Shown in pieces: positions 31,693 to 40,371 of a stretch of 57,925 nt of DNA (the first letter of the stretch is position 1; each line of letters starts with the position of its first letter). Both the position numbers and the translations under genes were made by a program. The stretch covers positions 1 through 57,925 of the forward strand of contig PFRX01000046.1 of assembly GCA_002788775.1 (NCBI GenBank). The letters run 5' to 3'. Under the pieces are notes generated by a model. It was not told the DNA's origin, did no database searches, and saw nothing but the letters and a program-made list of their open reading frames with translations. The stretch comes from Candidatus Peregrinibacteria bacterium CG_4_9_14_0_2_um_filter_53_11 (GTDB lineage: Bacteria > Patescibacteriota > Gracilibacteria > UBA1369 > UM-FILTER-53-11).

Positions 31693-33066
31693 TTATTTCT
31701 TGGGGTAAAGCCCCTCGGGGAGTTCAGCTTTGAGGAGCTCTGTAATCGCAGTCTGAGCTTCAGCCAAAGCGGATCGTGCATTCTGACCATCAGCAGCCTG
31801 GGTAAAGGCAGCTCGCAAGATAGCGCTGTAACTCGACTCAGAGAGGACTGGAACCGTTTCGGCGTAACCGACTTGAGAGACGAAGACGTCTACAAAAGGT
31901 TCCTTCTTCTGATCTTCTATGAGGTCGCGACGTGCAGCCGGACGACGCGTCCTGTCGTGGTAACTCTGGGCACTGCTCTTCGAGGTCGCGAACTGAACAA
32001 AATCCCACGCTATCGCAGGGTTCTTACTTGTCCGTGAGACGGCGAGTGCGTCATAGCTGGCGAGTGTCCTGTGCTCACGCTCATCTTCAGAAAACTGGGG
32101 AAGGGGCGCCACTTTAATATCGCGGAGCTGGATGACACTTCCCGCCCGACTCTTCACGTTTTTGAGCTCGTTTTCAAGACGGGGAAAGAGGTCGGAGTAG
32201 GCCATGATCGCAGAGACGTCTCCCCGGAGGAAGGCCTCAAGTTCGGGCTGCTTAAGGTCGGCACTGACCAGCTCCTTACTCCAGCTGTACTCACTCTTAC
32301 TGGCGGTCGCAAAGGCTACAAACTGCTCAAAAGCTCGCTGCACACCAGAGGCAAAGCGGGCCTGCTGACCCGTGGAGTCGTAAAAAGAGGTACCTGACTG
32401 CAAGACCATAGCGTAGAAGATGTCCGGAGCAGTTGCGATATTATCCCCACGCCCCAGAGCGATTGAACCACGGAGAAGATCAAAATCTGCCGACTCTCGC
32501 CTGAGAGTCGCGGCATCCTGAGCAAGCTCAGCCCAGGTCGGTGCGGGACGGCCGCGCTCGGGAACCGCCTGCTCAAACTGGCTCTTGTTGTAGTAAAGAG
32601 CGAGTGAGTCGACATAAAGAGGAAGGGCAAAAATACGGGAGACTCCGTCACGTGGATCGGCCTGGATCAGATCATCCGAGGCTACGTCGACAAAGGCTGC
32701 AGAAAAGGTCTCGGGAGTAAGCGTCTCGGACTCTAGAGGTACGAGCTTTTTTACATGGCGAGGCAGCCAGTTATTGTGAAGGTAAAAGATATCGGGCCCC
32801 TCACCCTCTGCAATCTCATTAATCAGGAGTGACTCGTAGTTTTCCCGATTATCGTACTTTTTATAGACGACCTTAACACCGGGCTGACGTTCGCCGTAAG
32901 CTTTGATAATGGGGGCCATGACCTCACTATTATCAAGGCCATAGATCGTCAGCGTTGCTTTTGCGCTAGCGGTCGTCTGCTTACGGCCACACCCCGAAAG
33001 AACAAGGGTGAGCAGCAGAAGACCAGAAACAAGCAGGGCCACGGAGGTGAGTTTTTTATTCTTCAT
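31693..33066 (-). CDS. Extracellular solute-binding lipoprotein (ABC family 1)
   Basis: A 457-residue lipoprotein with signal peptide and lipobox LVLSGCGRK (acylated Cys at about 26). The mature part is a type 1 solute-binding protein: LTIYGLDNSEVMAPIIKAYGERQP, EGPDIFYLHNNWLPRHV, IFALPLYVDSLALYYNK and AIAWDFVQFATSK match the family that binds sugars or sugar phosphates. No permease or ATPase gene is beside it. TATAAT lies 10 bases before the ATG, inside the 3' end of the glycosyltransferase gene, which it overlaps by 11 bases. Confidence 0.92.
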   Translation of the reverse strand: MKNKKLTSVALLVSGLLLLTLVLSGCGRKQTTASAKATLTIYGLDNSEVMAPIIKAYGERQPGVKVVYKKYDNRENYESLLINEIAEGEGPDIFYLHNNWLPRHVKKLVPLESETLTPETFSAAFVDVASDDLIQADPRDGVSRIFALPLYVDSLALYYNKSQFEQAVPERGRPAPTWAELAQDAATLRRESADFDLLRGSIALGRGDNIATAPDIFYAMVLQSGTSFYDSTGQQARFASGVQRAFEQFVAFATASKSEYSWSKELVSADLKQPELEAFLRGDVSAIMAYSDLFPRLENELKNVKSRAGSVIQLRDIKVAPLPQFSEDEREHRTLASYDALAVSRTSKNPAIAWDFVQFATSKSSAQSYHDRTRRPAARRDLIEDQKKEPFVDVFVSQVGYAETVPVLSESSYSAILRAAFTQAADGQNARSALAEAQTAITELLKAELPEGLYPKK

Positions 33067-33979
33067 TCTTCTCTTTATTATACCCTTTTTTGACGCCTTT
33101 TAAAAAATATTTTTTAGATAATGAGTAGTAATAGAGATCGGGATAAAACATCTTCGTAATAAAAAGGAGCGGCGAGAGAGCCAGCAGCCTAAAAACAAAC
33201 CACTTTTTTAGGGAGGGAAGATACCTCCCGGAGGGATCTCGCTTCTGCATTGAGTGACTCCCCTCACCTATGGCGACCATACGCTTCTTAAAATCCTCAA
33301 GACTTATCCAGTGATCGTGGAAGACACGGGCCCGGGGAGCATAGTAAAGAACCATGCCGCGCTTACGCTCAAGCCGCATACCAAGCTCGATATCCTCCCA
33401 ACCATAGGCACTAAATGTTGGATCAAAAGACTCTTTTTGAAGAAGCGAGCGCTTGAGCGAGAGATTTGCCGTGTAAAAAAAACGCGCATCGGCACGCTCC
33501 TTTCCCTCAAGGAGATCATAGGCAAACTGATGGCCTCCCCACCGCCCCAGAATCGCACCTCCCTTCTCCATAAAACGCATAAGGGGTGAGGGGGTGAGTT
33601 CGGGAAGCCAGGTTACAAAACCAAGCACGGCAGCAGTCTCCTCAGGGTGCGCCGTGTGCTGACGGTCGTGTTCGGCGAGCAGCCCATAATCTGCATAACA
33701 GTCATCACCGATTATCAAGACAAGCTCACCCCGAGCCATCGACAGAGCCTCATTGCGAGCGACGCCCTGGCCCTGGTTAAGCTGACTTTTATAATGGAGG
33801 TTGAGAGCTCCTTCGGCAGCGACCTGCTCAAGGTACTGTTCCGTCTCATCGCTACTCCCGTCGTTGATGACTATAACCTCAAACTGCTCCCGAGGGAGCG
33901 TCTGGCGGCCAAGGGCCGCCAGACAGCGCTCGAGTTTTTGTCGACGATTATAGGTTGGAATAATAACTGAGATACGCAC
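33056..33979 (-). CDS. Family 2 glycosyltransferase
   Basis: The 307-residue enzyme begins ISVIIPTYNRRQKLERCL, then VIVINDGSSDET, a DxD-like GDDCYAD and a C-terminal acceptor part GWEDIELGMRLERK, as in GT2 (GT-A fold) enzymes using nucleotide sugars. A hydrophobic stretch near residue 270 (WFVFRLLALSPLLFITKMF) suggests membrane attachment. The start is GTG at 33979, with TACCAT (33986-33991) ending 6 bases upstream. Product and acceptor unknown; surface glycan synthesis is likely. Confidence 0.9.
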   Translation of the reverse strand: MRISVIIPTYNRRQKLERCLAALGRQTLPREQFEVIVINDGSSDETEQYLEQVAAEGALNLHYKSQLNQGQGVARNEALSMARGELVLIIGDDCYADYGLLAEHDRQHTAHPEETAAVLGFVTWLPELTPSPLMRFMEKGGAILGRWGGHQFAYDLLEGKERADARFFYTANLSLKRSLLQKESFDPTFSAYGWEDIELGMRLERKRGMVLYYAPRARVFHDHWISLEDFKKRMVAIGEGSHSMQKRDPSGRYLPSLKKWFVFRLLALSPLLFITKMFYPDLYYYSLSKKYFLKGVKKGYNKEKNEE

Positions 33980-34005
33980 GTCGACATGGTATCACAGCGG
34001 AGGTT

Positions 34006-34434
34006 CTAGACGGAGGCTATAACTTCCTCAACAACCGCCTCAGCCTGCTCGGCCTCAACAGCTTCCCTCACCTCCTCATCTTCGGGTGAGGTACCGTTAG
34101 AACGCTGATGAGGGATAAAGTTGAAATCATCGAGCACGACCTCTGTTGCGTACCGCTTCTCGCCCTCGGCGTTGAGATATGAGCGGCTCGAAAGGCGTCC
34201 GGCAACCAGTATTGGTGCACCTTTTTTGAGGTAGCGAGCCACCACCTCCCCGAGTCGTCCGAAGGCGACGATACGGTGGAAGTCCGTCTCGGAGACGAGC
34301 TCACCGTCTTTATCCTTCCAGTCGCGATTTGTCGCGATAGAAAAGGTTGTGAAGTTGTTGCTGTTCTTGCTCATCTTCACCTCGGGATCCGAAGTGAGAT
34401 TACCGTACAGCATAACCTTATTGAAGCTGCGCAT
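34006..34434 (-). CDS. ssb: Single-stranded DNA-binding protein
   Basis: The 142 residues from ATG 34434 begin MRSFNKVMLYGNLTSDPEVK, the SSB OB-fold signature, and include TDFHRIVAFGRLGEVVARYLKKG. The acidic tail ends EEVIASV, which does not match the usual DDxIPF partner-binding tip. An upstream extension to 34533 has no SSB similarity. It precedes the divergent ribE; its upstream region carries an inverted repeat at 34440-34463. Confidence 0.94.
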   Translation of the reverse strand: MRSFNKVMLYGNLTSDPEVKMSKNSNNFTTFSIATNRDWKDKDGELVSETDFHRIVAFGRLGEVVARYLKKGAPILVAGRLSSRSYLNAEGEKRYATEVVLDDFNFIPHQRSNGTSPEDEEVREAVEAEQAEAVVEEVIASV

Positions 34435-34439
34435 AATAA

Positions 34440-34463
34440 AAGGGGTTAGAAAATATGCCCCTT
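34440..34463. promoter_or_regulatory. Inverted repeat upstream of ssb
   Basis: AAGGGG (34440-34445) and CCCCTT (34458-34463) flank an A/T-rich 12-base centre, followed by the palindrome GGTTATAACC (34464-34473). The repeat lies 6 bases from the ssb start codon and covers the likely promoter. Confidence 0.35.
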
Positions 34464-34550
34464 GGTTATAACCGAGAAAGATGACAGCGTGATGAACAGA
34501 AGCACGAACGCTGTACCAACAAGCCCGGAACACGCTACAATGCGCCCAGA

Positions 34551-35150
34551 ATGTTTACCGGAATCATCAAAGCACTGGGAACGGTTCAGAAGATGGACAA
34601 GACGGAGTACGGACTTCGCCTAACGATTGAGGCTCCCCGCGAACTACCAGCCAAAATCGGCGCAAGCATAGCCCTCAATGGCGTCTGCCTGACCGTTGTA
34701 GAGGCCGCCACAGGGCTCATCTCGTTCGATCTCATTCACGAAACTCTTGAGCGTACCGGCCTTGGAAGCCTAGAAGTCGGAGACCAGCTCAACCTTGAGC
34801 CGGCGCTCACTCCCCAGAGCCTCCTTGATGGGCACTTGGTATCCGGACACATTGACGCAGTCGGAAAACTCCTCAGCCGCAGCGACCTTCCCGACAAAGG
34901 CCGCATCCTGGAAGTCGAACTCCCCTCATCACTCGCGCCCATGATCGCAGAAAAGGGCTCGGTAGCACTCAATGGAGTCAGCCTAACCGTAACGGCAGTA
35001 AGCCGCGAGAGCTTCTCAGTTGCGCTCATCCCACTCACGTTAAGAGAAACAACGCTCGGTTCGGCACAGGAAGGCTCGGCGATAAATATCGAAGTCGACG
35101 TCATCGCCCGCTACGTCGTCAACGCCCTCCGAGTCAAAAATGAGATCTAA
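34551..35150 (+). CDS. ribE: Riboflavin synthase alpha chain
   Basis: Converts two 6,7-dimethyl-8-ribityllumazine molecules to riboflavin. The 199 residues form the two tandem barrels of the family: MFTGIIKALGTV, ALNGVCLTVV, then DGHLVSGHIDAVG and VALNGVSLTVTAV in the second half. TACAAT (34536-34541) ends 9 bases before the ATG. ribH follows after 19 bases. Confidence 0.96.
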   Translation: MFTGIIKALGTVQKMDKTEYGLRLTIEAPRELPAKIGASIALNGVCLTVVEAATGLISFDLIHETLERTGLGSLEVGDQLNLEPALTPQSLLDGHLVSGHIDAVGKLLSRSDLPDKGRILEVELPSSLAPMIAEKGSVALNGVSLTVTAVSRESFSVALIPLTLRETTLGSAQEGSAINIEVDVIARYVVNALRVKNEI

Positions 35151-35169
35151 CCTCTAATCTCCCCTCCAC

Positions 35170-35592
35170 ATGCGTATCGCCCTCATCGTCTCGAAGTTCA
35201 ATCCGGAGATAACTCAACGTCTTCTTAATGGAGCTTACAAGGGCCTCCAGCAGCACGGGCTCAGCGAAAGCGATTATGACACGTTTATCGTGCCCGGAGC
35301 CTTTGACATCCCTGCCGTCGCACAGAAGCTGTCTCAGTCGAAGAAATACGCCGGGCTCATAACTTTGGGAGCCGTCATAAGAGGTGAGACCGATCACTAC
35401 CGAACGGTTTGTGATGGTGTGACCTATGGCATCCAGAAAGTTTCGATTGAGAATGTTACGCCGATACTCTTTGGGGTACTCATGTGCGACACCATGGATC
35501 AGGCACGGGCGCGATCTGAAGATGATGAGAGCAATAAGGGCTTTGAGTGTGCTCAGGGACTTTTCGAGCTCCTTCCCTACTTCAATAGCTAG
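35170..35592 (+). CDS. ribH: 6,7-dimethyl-8-ribityllumazine synthase
   Basis: Makes the substrate of RibE. The 140 residues contain RIALIVSKFNPEI, the VPGAFDIPAVAQKL box, GAVIRGETDHYRTVC with the catalytic His region, and FGVLMCDTMDQARARS with NKGFECA. ribD and ribBA, which supply the two substrates, are not seen in this window. Confidence 0.95.
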   Translation: MRIALIVSKFNPEITQRLLNGAYKGLQQHGLSESDYDTFIVPGAFDIPAVAQKLSQSKKYAGLITLGAVIRGETDHYRTVCDGVTYGIQKVSIENVTPILFGVLMCDTMDQARARSEDDESNKGFECAQGLFELLPYFNS

Positions 35593-35620
35593 GAAAGCAG
35601 TGGTATAGTGAGAGCCGACT

Positions 35621-36808
35621 ATGATACAGACGCTCAAAGATATCGGTGAGATCAAAGGCAAGCGGGTACTCCTCCGCGTAGACTTCAACGTGCCGATCGA
35701 TAAGACCGGCGTGACGGACGACACACGTATCCGAGAGACTCTTCCGACGATTCAGTACCTCCTACGTGAGGGGGCTCGCCTGGTAGTCATAACGCACCTG
35801 GGCCGCCCCGAGGGTAAGGTTGTCGACGGACTCAAACTCACCGCGGTGGCGGATAGACTTGAGCACCTTCTTCAACAGCCGGTCTCCAAGCTCGATGGCT
35901 GTGTCGGGCCGGAGGTGGAAAAGGCGGTGCGCTCGATGGAGGATGGCTCGATAACCCTTCTTGAAAACATACGTTTTTACCCTCAAGAAGAGGCTAATGA
36001 TCCGGATTTTGCAGCGCAACTGGCCAGGCTGGGTGAGCTCTACGTCAACGACGCTTTTGCCGCCTGCCACAGGGCACACGCCTCAGTCGCGGGCCTCCCG
36101 CAGCTCCTTACCTCCTATGCAGGATTCTTACTTGCCGAAGAGGTTGAGCACCTCACTCCCCTCCTTAGTCAGGTGGACAAGCCACTTACCGTTATCGTTG
36201 GAGGAGCAAAAATTGACACCAAGATCTCACTCATAAAAAACTATGTCGGCATCGCCGATACGATTATCATTGGGGGTGCCCTTGCAAACACCTTCCTCGC
36301 CGCCCAGGGCTACGATGTCGGGGCCTCACTCTATGAAGCCGACCAGCTAAGTGTCGCCCGCGAGACCCTGCTTCTGGCCGAACAGAAAGGAACGGCAATC
36401 GCCCTCCCTCATGATGTTATTGTCGCAGACACCGTTACCGAGTACACAACAACGCTCGACCTTCCTCTCGAGGATATTGAAGGCGCCATGAAAATTCTTG
36501 ATGCGGGAAAAGAGACGATGGCGCGTTACGCAAAGATTGTGAATGAGTCGGCTACCATTATATGGAATGGGCCCATCGGTCTCTACGAGTTTACTCCCTT
36601 CTCTCACGGGACAAAGATACTCGGTGAGGCGATCGCCCTGAGAAAGAATGAGGCAAAAACCTACGTTGGTGGTGGGGATACACTGGATGCCTTGAGCAGA
36701 CTCGGGATTGACCGAGACCGCTTCACCTTTGTCTCAACGGGTGGGGGCGCTATGCTCGAGTTCCTTGAAGGCAAAAAACTCCCGGGAATACTGGCACTTG
36801 AAAAATAG
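35621..36808 (+). CDS. pgk: Phosphoglycerate kinase
   Basis: Transfers phosphate from 1,3-bisphosphoglycerate to ADP in glycolysis. The 395 residues carry VLLRVDFNVPID, THLGRPEG, LLENIRFYPQE, DAFAACHRAHASVAGL, VIVGGAKIDTK, ATIIWNGPIGLYE and the C-terminal GGGDTLDAL and STGGGAMLEFLEGKKLPG. TATAGT (35604-35609) ends 11 bases before the ATG. gpmI and pyk, later steps in the pathway, are elsewhere in the window in separate units. Confidence 0.98.
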   Translation: MIQTLKDIGEIKGKRVLLRVDFNVPIDKTGVTDDTRIRETLPTIQYLLREGARLVVITHLGRPEGKVVDGLKLTAVADRLEHLLQQPVSKLDGCVGPEVEKAVRSMEDGSITLLENIRFYPQEEANDPDFAAQLARLGELYVNDAFAACHRAHASVAGLPQLLTSYAGFLLAEEVEHLTPLLSQVDKPLTVIVGGAKIDTKISLIKNYVGIADTIIIGGALANTFLAAQGYDVGASLYEADQLSVARETLLLAEQKGTAIALPHDVIVADTVTEYTTTLDLPLEDIEGAMKILDAGKETMARYAKIVNESATIIWNGPIGLYEFTPFSHGTKILGEAIALRKNEAKTYVGGGDTLDALSRLGIDRDRFTFVSTGGGAMLEFLEGKKLPGILALEK

Positions 36809-36860
36809 CAAAAAAACTGCGCCCGGCGGAAGCCAAGATAAAAACCCTCCCGACTCCACC

Positions 36861-37607
36861 CTACTTCTTTTTTCTATTTTTAAAACGCGTTATCTGGAGG
36901 TGCGAGAACTTTCGCAAAAACTCATAGCGCCGCTCAATTCTAACCACGATACGCTTAAATCCAAGGTTGAGGTTGTTGAAGATCCGATCACTGACGATGT
37001 AAATGGTATACGTTATAAAATAAGCCGAAAATACATCGATCGAGTAGTGAACATGCATAAATAAAACCGTGATGGCCTGCACGCCCGACATCGCCAGCAG
37101 AAATGAGCGCACGATCTTGTTATCCCAAAAAAGAAGCGCCCCTAAAAAAGGGAAACCGGTGTGCCCTGAGAAAAAAAGGTCGTTCATGTAAAAGATCTTG
37201 AATAAGCCCGGCTGATCTTGGAACTGGGGCAGCTGGAAGTAATTTGCGGGAGCGCCCAAGTGAGTCAGACTGATGAACCCGGCCCGAATGAGAATGAAGG
37301 CGGCAATCGTCTTCATCGTGAACGGCACAAGCTCGGGACGAAATAGAATCGGATAAAGAGCCATAACCAAGGCAACCAGATAGATGCCAAAGGTGAAGCT
37401 AAAACTCAGATCGAGGGTCGGAATGCGGTCCAGAATAAGATCCCCCACGGAAAGAACGGGAATCTCATTCGTATAGAGAGTCGCGTAGTAGTTTACTACA
37501 TAGGCAATTATGAGAACCGCAACTCCGGAAAAAAGAGAGATTCTAAAACTCCGCTCTCCCCAAAGATCGCTCCACTGATGCTTCCATTTACGCCAAAAAT
37601 GAGCCAT
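36861..37607 (-). CDS. PAP2-like membrane phosphatase/transferase (PAP2_C type)
   Basis: A 248-residue integral membrane protein with about six membrane segments. FFSGHTGFPFLGAL and MHVHYSIDVFSAYFITY supply the His and Asp pattern (SGHT...HYxxDV) of the PAP2_C branch, best known in sphingomyelin synthase-like proteins. It probably acts on a lipid phosphate or transfers a lipid head group. The C-terminal 40 residues are strongly basic. The phosphate donor and lipid are unknown. Confidence 0.78.
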   Translation of the reverse strand: MAHFWRKWKHQWSDLWGERSFRISLFSGVAVLIIAYVVNYYATLYTNEIPVLSVGDLILDRIPTLDLSFSFTFGIYLVALVMALYPILFRPELVPFTMKTIAAFILIRAGFISLTHLGAPANYFQLPQFQDQPGLFKIFYMNDLFFSGHTGFPFLGALLFWDNKIVRSFLLAMSGVQAITVLFMHVHYSIDVFSAYFITYTIYIVSDRIFNNLNLGFKRIVVRIERRYEFLRKFSHLQITRFKNRKKK

Positions 37608-37631
37608 AGCACATTAGACAATACGCTCTGA

Positions 37632-40154
37632 TTATGACTCTGTCCACCGCTTAATCTTATCCTCAACCACCGAGCGTTTTTTGCTGTAACGTTCACGACA
37701 AAACTTGAAGATGTTCTCACGACGCTGCGCGTCAACCGCCTCATCAAGGGGACCAAAGGTGCTCATTGAAAAGACATTTGAGGGCATCCCGTCAATAAGG
37801 AGGCGAATATAGGTGCTCCCGGTATGCAGAGCAACCAGATCGGCGACCATCGTCTCGTCTCCACCAAACTGACCGGCAATGGCTTCCGCATCATCGTAGC
37901 CAACCTGAAAGGAGATGAGGGTTCCCACATTTCCAAAAACGGCATCGCGTACCTCCTCGGGCATCTGGGCGATGTACTGATTGGCCATCGTCAGATTGAG
38001 ACGATACTTACGCGCCTCAGAAAGAATTGTCGCGAAGGAGTCGGTGGCGAAGTTCTGGAACTCATCTACATAAAGGTAGAAGTCGGTTCGCTCATGTTCG
38101 GGGATGTTTGCCCGGCTCATAGCGTCAAGCTGGAACTTGGTGATGAGCATCGACCCCAGCAGTGCCGAGCTGTCCTCACCGATTTTCCCTTTGGCCAGGT
38201 TCACTATGACGATCTTCTTCTTATCCATAGCAAAGCGCATATTAAAGGAGCTCTTGGGCTGCCCCACGATATTCCTAATAATCGGGCTCGAGAGAAACTG
38301 CCCAACTTTGTTTAAGATAGGTGAGATGGCCTCGGTGCGCTGACGAGCATCGAGGCGCTCAAACTCATGCGTCCAAAAACGCTTAACGATAGGGTCTTGG
38401 AGCTTCTTTACAACACGCTTGCGGTACTCTTCGTCCTGGAGGATACGGGTAATTCCGAGCATCGTCGTATCGGGATATTCAAGAAGGGAGAGGATAGTAT
38501 TGCGCAGAATATGCTCCAGACGGGGGCCCCAGCTCTCCGCATACAACTTTTTGAAGATACCCACCAGGCCGGAGGCGACGATCGTGTTATAGGCCGGGTC
38601 GATATTTTCGAGCATGTTAAAGGCCACGGGGAAGTCACGGTCCGAAGGGTCAATGAGGATCACATCGTTCGTACGATGAGAGGGGATGAAGTCGAGAACT
38701 CGCTCGGCAAGATCACCGTGGGGATCAATCACGGCAACTCCCCTACCCTGCTGAATATCGTCATAGATCATACGCTCGAGCAAGGTTGACTTTCCCATAC
38801 CCGTCTTACCGATAATATAGGCATGACGCCTTCGATCACCCAGTTTTATGCCAAAGGGCTGCTGGCCTCCACGGAAGTTTGTCTTCCCCAAAAGAGTGAG
38901 CTCACCGCCCGTCTCGCCGTCGGAGGGAGGCAGTGGTATGTTCAAAGGTGGCTCAAGGGTACGCGAACGCACCCAGTCTATCGTGGGCGTCGAGACCGAC
39001 TGGTGCGGGAGATGATAGATTGTGGCGAGCTCCTCGGTATTGAGAACAACCTCACCCAAACATAGGCGGCGAGCATAGCGACTCAGCGCCTCACGACCGC
39101 GAACAACCTTGCCGACCTCAAAACCGTTGATGTGAGGTATGGTGAACTGCTGGAAGGCCCCGGCAACCTCTCGCGCTTTTGACTCGGCGGCGTCAGCACC
39201 CATTGCGACGTCTCCAGGGAGAATATAGATACGAATCGTCGCCTCGAAGAGAAGTTTTGAGATTTTGTTGAGTGCAGCTGTCGTGTCGGTCTCACGCTCG
39301 TGACCAGCGGAAAGCTCCTCCTTGAGGGAGTCGGCAGCCGTGGAAACTTCGGAGAATAAGCCTCCCTTACTTCCCGAGAATACTCCTCGTAGCCAGAAAT
39401 AGAGGTACAAGGGAAAAAGGACCGTTTTGAGTGCCGAACTCCGCGTCGTAAAGAGGCGAATGTACAGGGCCTTGAGTGAGTCGATATTAGCGAAGACGCC
39501 GCGAGAGACAATGCGCAAACACTTCAAATAGACAAGGCGCCAGCGTGGACTGAGAGGGCGAACCACCAGCTGAATCCCCGCATAATCATCCTTATGAATA
39601 ACCTGCGCCAGTGTTGCAGTTATTGAGGCGAGTGGATCAACCACGGTGCGTGTGAGCTTATCCTCAAACTGAGAGTAGCGTTTTATGGGAAAGAGCGTGG
39701 GAGATATAAGGTTCAGCTCAACCGAAGCCCCCCGAGAGGCACGACTCATCGCCCTATTTTGAGTGGCGTAGTCGGGCACTTCCTGGATACTGGCATCCGG
39801 ATACTGAGCATAGAGCTGCCCTTCGATCAAGGTCCTAAGCTGCTTGGGATAGCGAACGAAGAAGGTTATCTGCTGATTAATACGGACAATCTCGAAACTA
39901 ACAGTCGGCTGCTGCGTGCCCGAGAAAAGGTGACGGATCTTGAGTCGGCTAAAAGTCCCATGGAGAGTCGCGTAGATCTGCTCGGCCACGATGGGCCCCG
40001 ACTCGTTGGTCTTGGGGACTCGAATGGCAATAACCCCATACTGCTGCTTCCGCGCCCAACGAACACGCTGGAGGGCTATCATAAAGCCAGCCAAGCCGAG
40101 AGCAACGACAATGGCGATTACGATGAGCGGAAGTAGAAAGGACGGCGTTTGCAT
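37632..40154 (-). CDS. Membrane-anchored TraG/VirB4-like ATPase, paralogue 1
   Basis: From ATG 40154 the protein has 840 residues; a TTG three codons upstream is less likely. An N-terminal membrane segment (about 6-28) is followed by about 400 residues without known motifs, then a conjugation-type ATPase with Walker A YIIGKTGMGKSTLL (about 448-456), VAVIDPHGDLAERVL and Walker B FYLYVDEFQNFATDSF (about 690). Such ATPases drive DNA or protein transfer, or power type IV pilus-like machines. It is related along its length to the product of 40361-42886. No other type IV secretion genes lie in this window. Confidence 0.88.
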   Translation of the reverse strand: MQTPSFLLPLIVIAIVVALGLAGFMIALQRVRWARKQQYGVIAIRVPKTNESGPIVAEQIYATLHGTFSRLKIRHLFSGTQQPTVSFEIVRINQQITFFVRYPKQLRTLIEGQLYAQYPDASIQEVPDYATQNRAMSRASRGASVELNLISPTLFPIKRYSQFEDKLTRTVVDPLASITATLAQVIHKDDYAGIQLVVRPLSPRWRLVYLKCLRIVSRGVFANIDSLKALYIRLFTTRSSALKTVLFPLYLYFWLRGVFSGSKGGLFSEVSTAADSLKEELSAGHERETDTTAALNKISKLLFEATIRIYILPGDVAMGADAAESKAREVAGAFQQFTIPHINGFEVGKVVRGREALSRYARRLCLGEVVLNTEELATIYHLPHQSVSTPTIDWVRSRTLEPPLNIPLPPSDGETGGELTLLGKTNFRGGQQPFGIKLGDRRRHAYIIGKTGMGKSTLLERMIYDDIQQGRGVAVIDPHGDLAERVLDFIPSHRTNDVILIDPSDRDFPVAFNMLENIDPAYNTIVASGLVGIFKKLYAESWGPRLEHILRNTILSLLEYPDTTMLGITRILQDEEYRKRVVKKLQDPIVKRFWTHEFERLDARQRTEAISPILNKVGQFLSSPIIRNIVGQPKSSFNMRFAMDKKKIVIVNLAKGKIGEDSSALLGSMLITKFQLDAMSRANIPEHERTDFYLYVDEFQNFATDSFATILSEARKYRLNLTMANQYIAQMPEEVRDAVFGNVGTLISFQVGYDDAEAIAGQFGGDETMVADLVALHTGSTYIRLLIDGMPSNVFSMSTFGPLDEAVDAQRRENIFKFCRERYSKKRSVVEDKIKRWTES

Positions 40155-40179
40155 TGTATACAAGCCCTTCGGGCTATAC

Positions 40180-40207
40180 TTGACATTTTATATATAATAT
40201 GTAGAAT
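40180..40207 (+). promoter_or_regulatory. Consensus promoter facing a small unannotated reading frame
   Basis: -35 TTGACA (40180-40185), 16-base A/T-rich spacer, -10 TAGAAT (40202-40207). It points right, against the two ATPase genes, and its -10 box ends 8 bases before an ATG at 40216, the same geometry as the leaderless genes elsewhere. Confidence 0.65.
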
Positions 40208-40215
40208 TAACTCTT

Positions 40216-40371
40216 ATGCCACTCAGACGCACCCAGCTTTCATCCACTCCTCGAGACAACTCCCACAGTCGCAGAGTTGCCTTTGCACTGGGTATGCGGG
40301 CCTATCTTTCAACAAGCTGGATCTCGCTCAGAAAACTCTATCGAACCCGGCGCACGGAACTTAGAGGTTGA
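40216..40371 (+). CDS. Small basic protein candidate
   Basis: A 51-codon frame from ATG 40216 to TGA, between the two ATPase genes and antisense to the last 11 bases of the second. The product is strongly basic (12 Arg and 1 Lys), with a short hydrophobic patch (VAFALGMRAYLSTSW). The evidence is the consensus promoter just upstream rather than similarity. It could be a small nucleic-acid-binding protein, or the promoter could instead make a non-coding antisense RNA. Confidence 0.4.
   Translation: MPLRRTQLSSTPRDNSHSRRVAFALGMRAYLSTSWISLRKLYRTRRTELRG

Noticed and set aside
34435-34533. A longer start for ssb
   Set aside because: The extra residues do not belong to the SSB fold and cover the promoter and inverted repeat.
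40163-40175. Short hairpin AGCCC/GGGCT as a terminator
   Set aside because: The stem is five bases with a three-base loop and no T-run on either strand; too weak.
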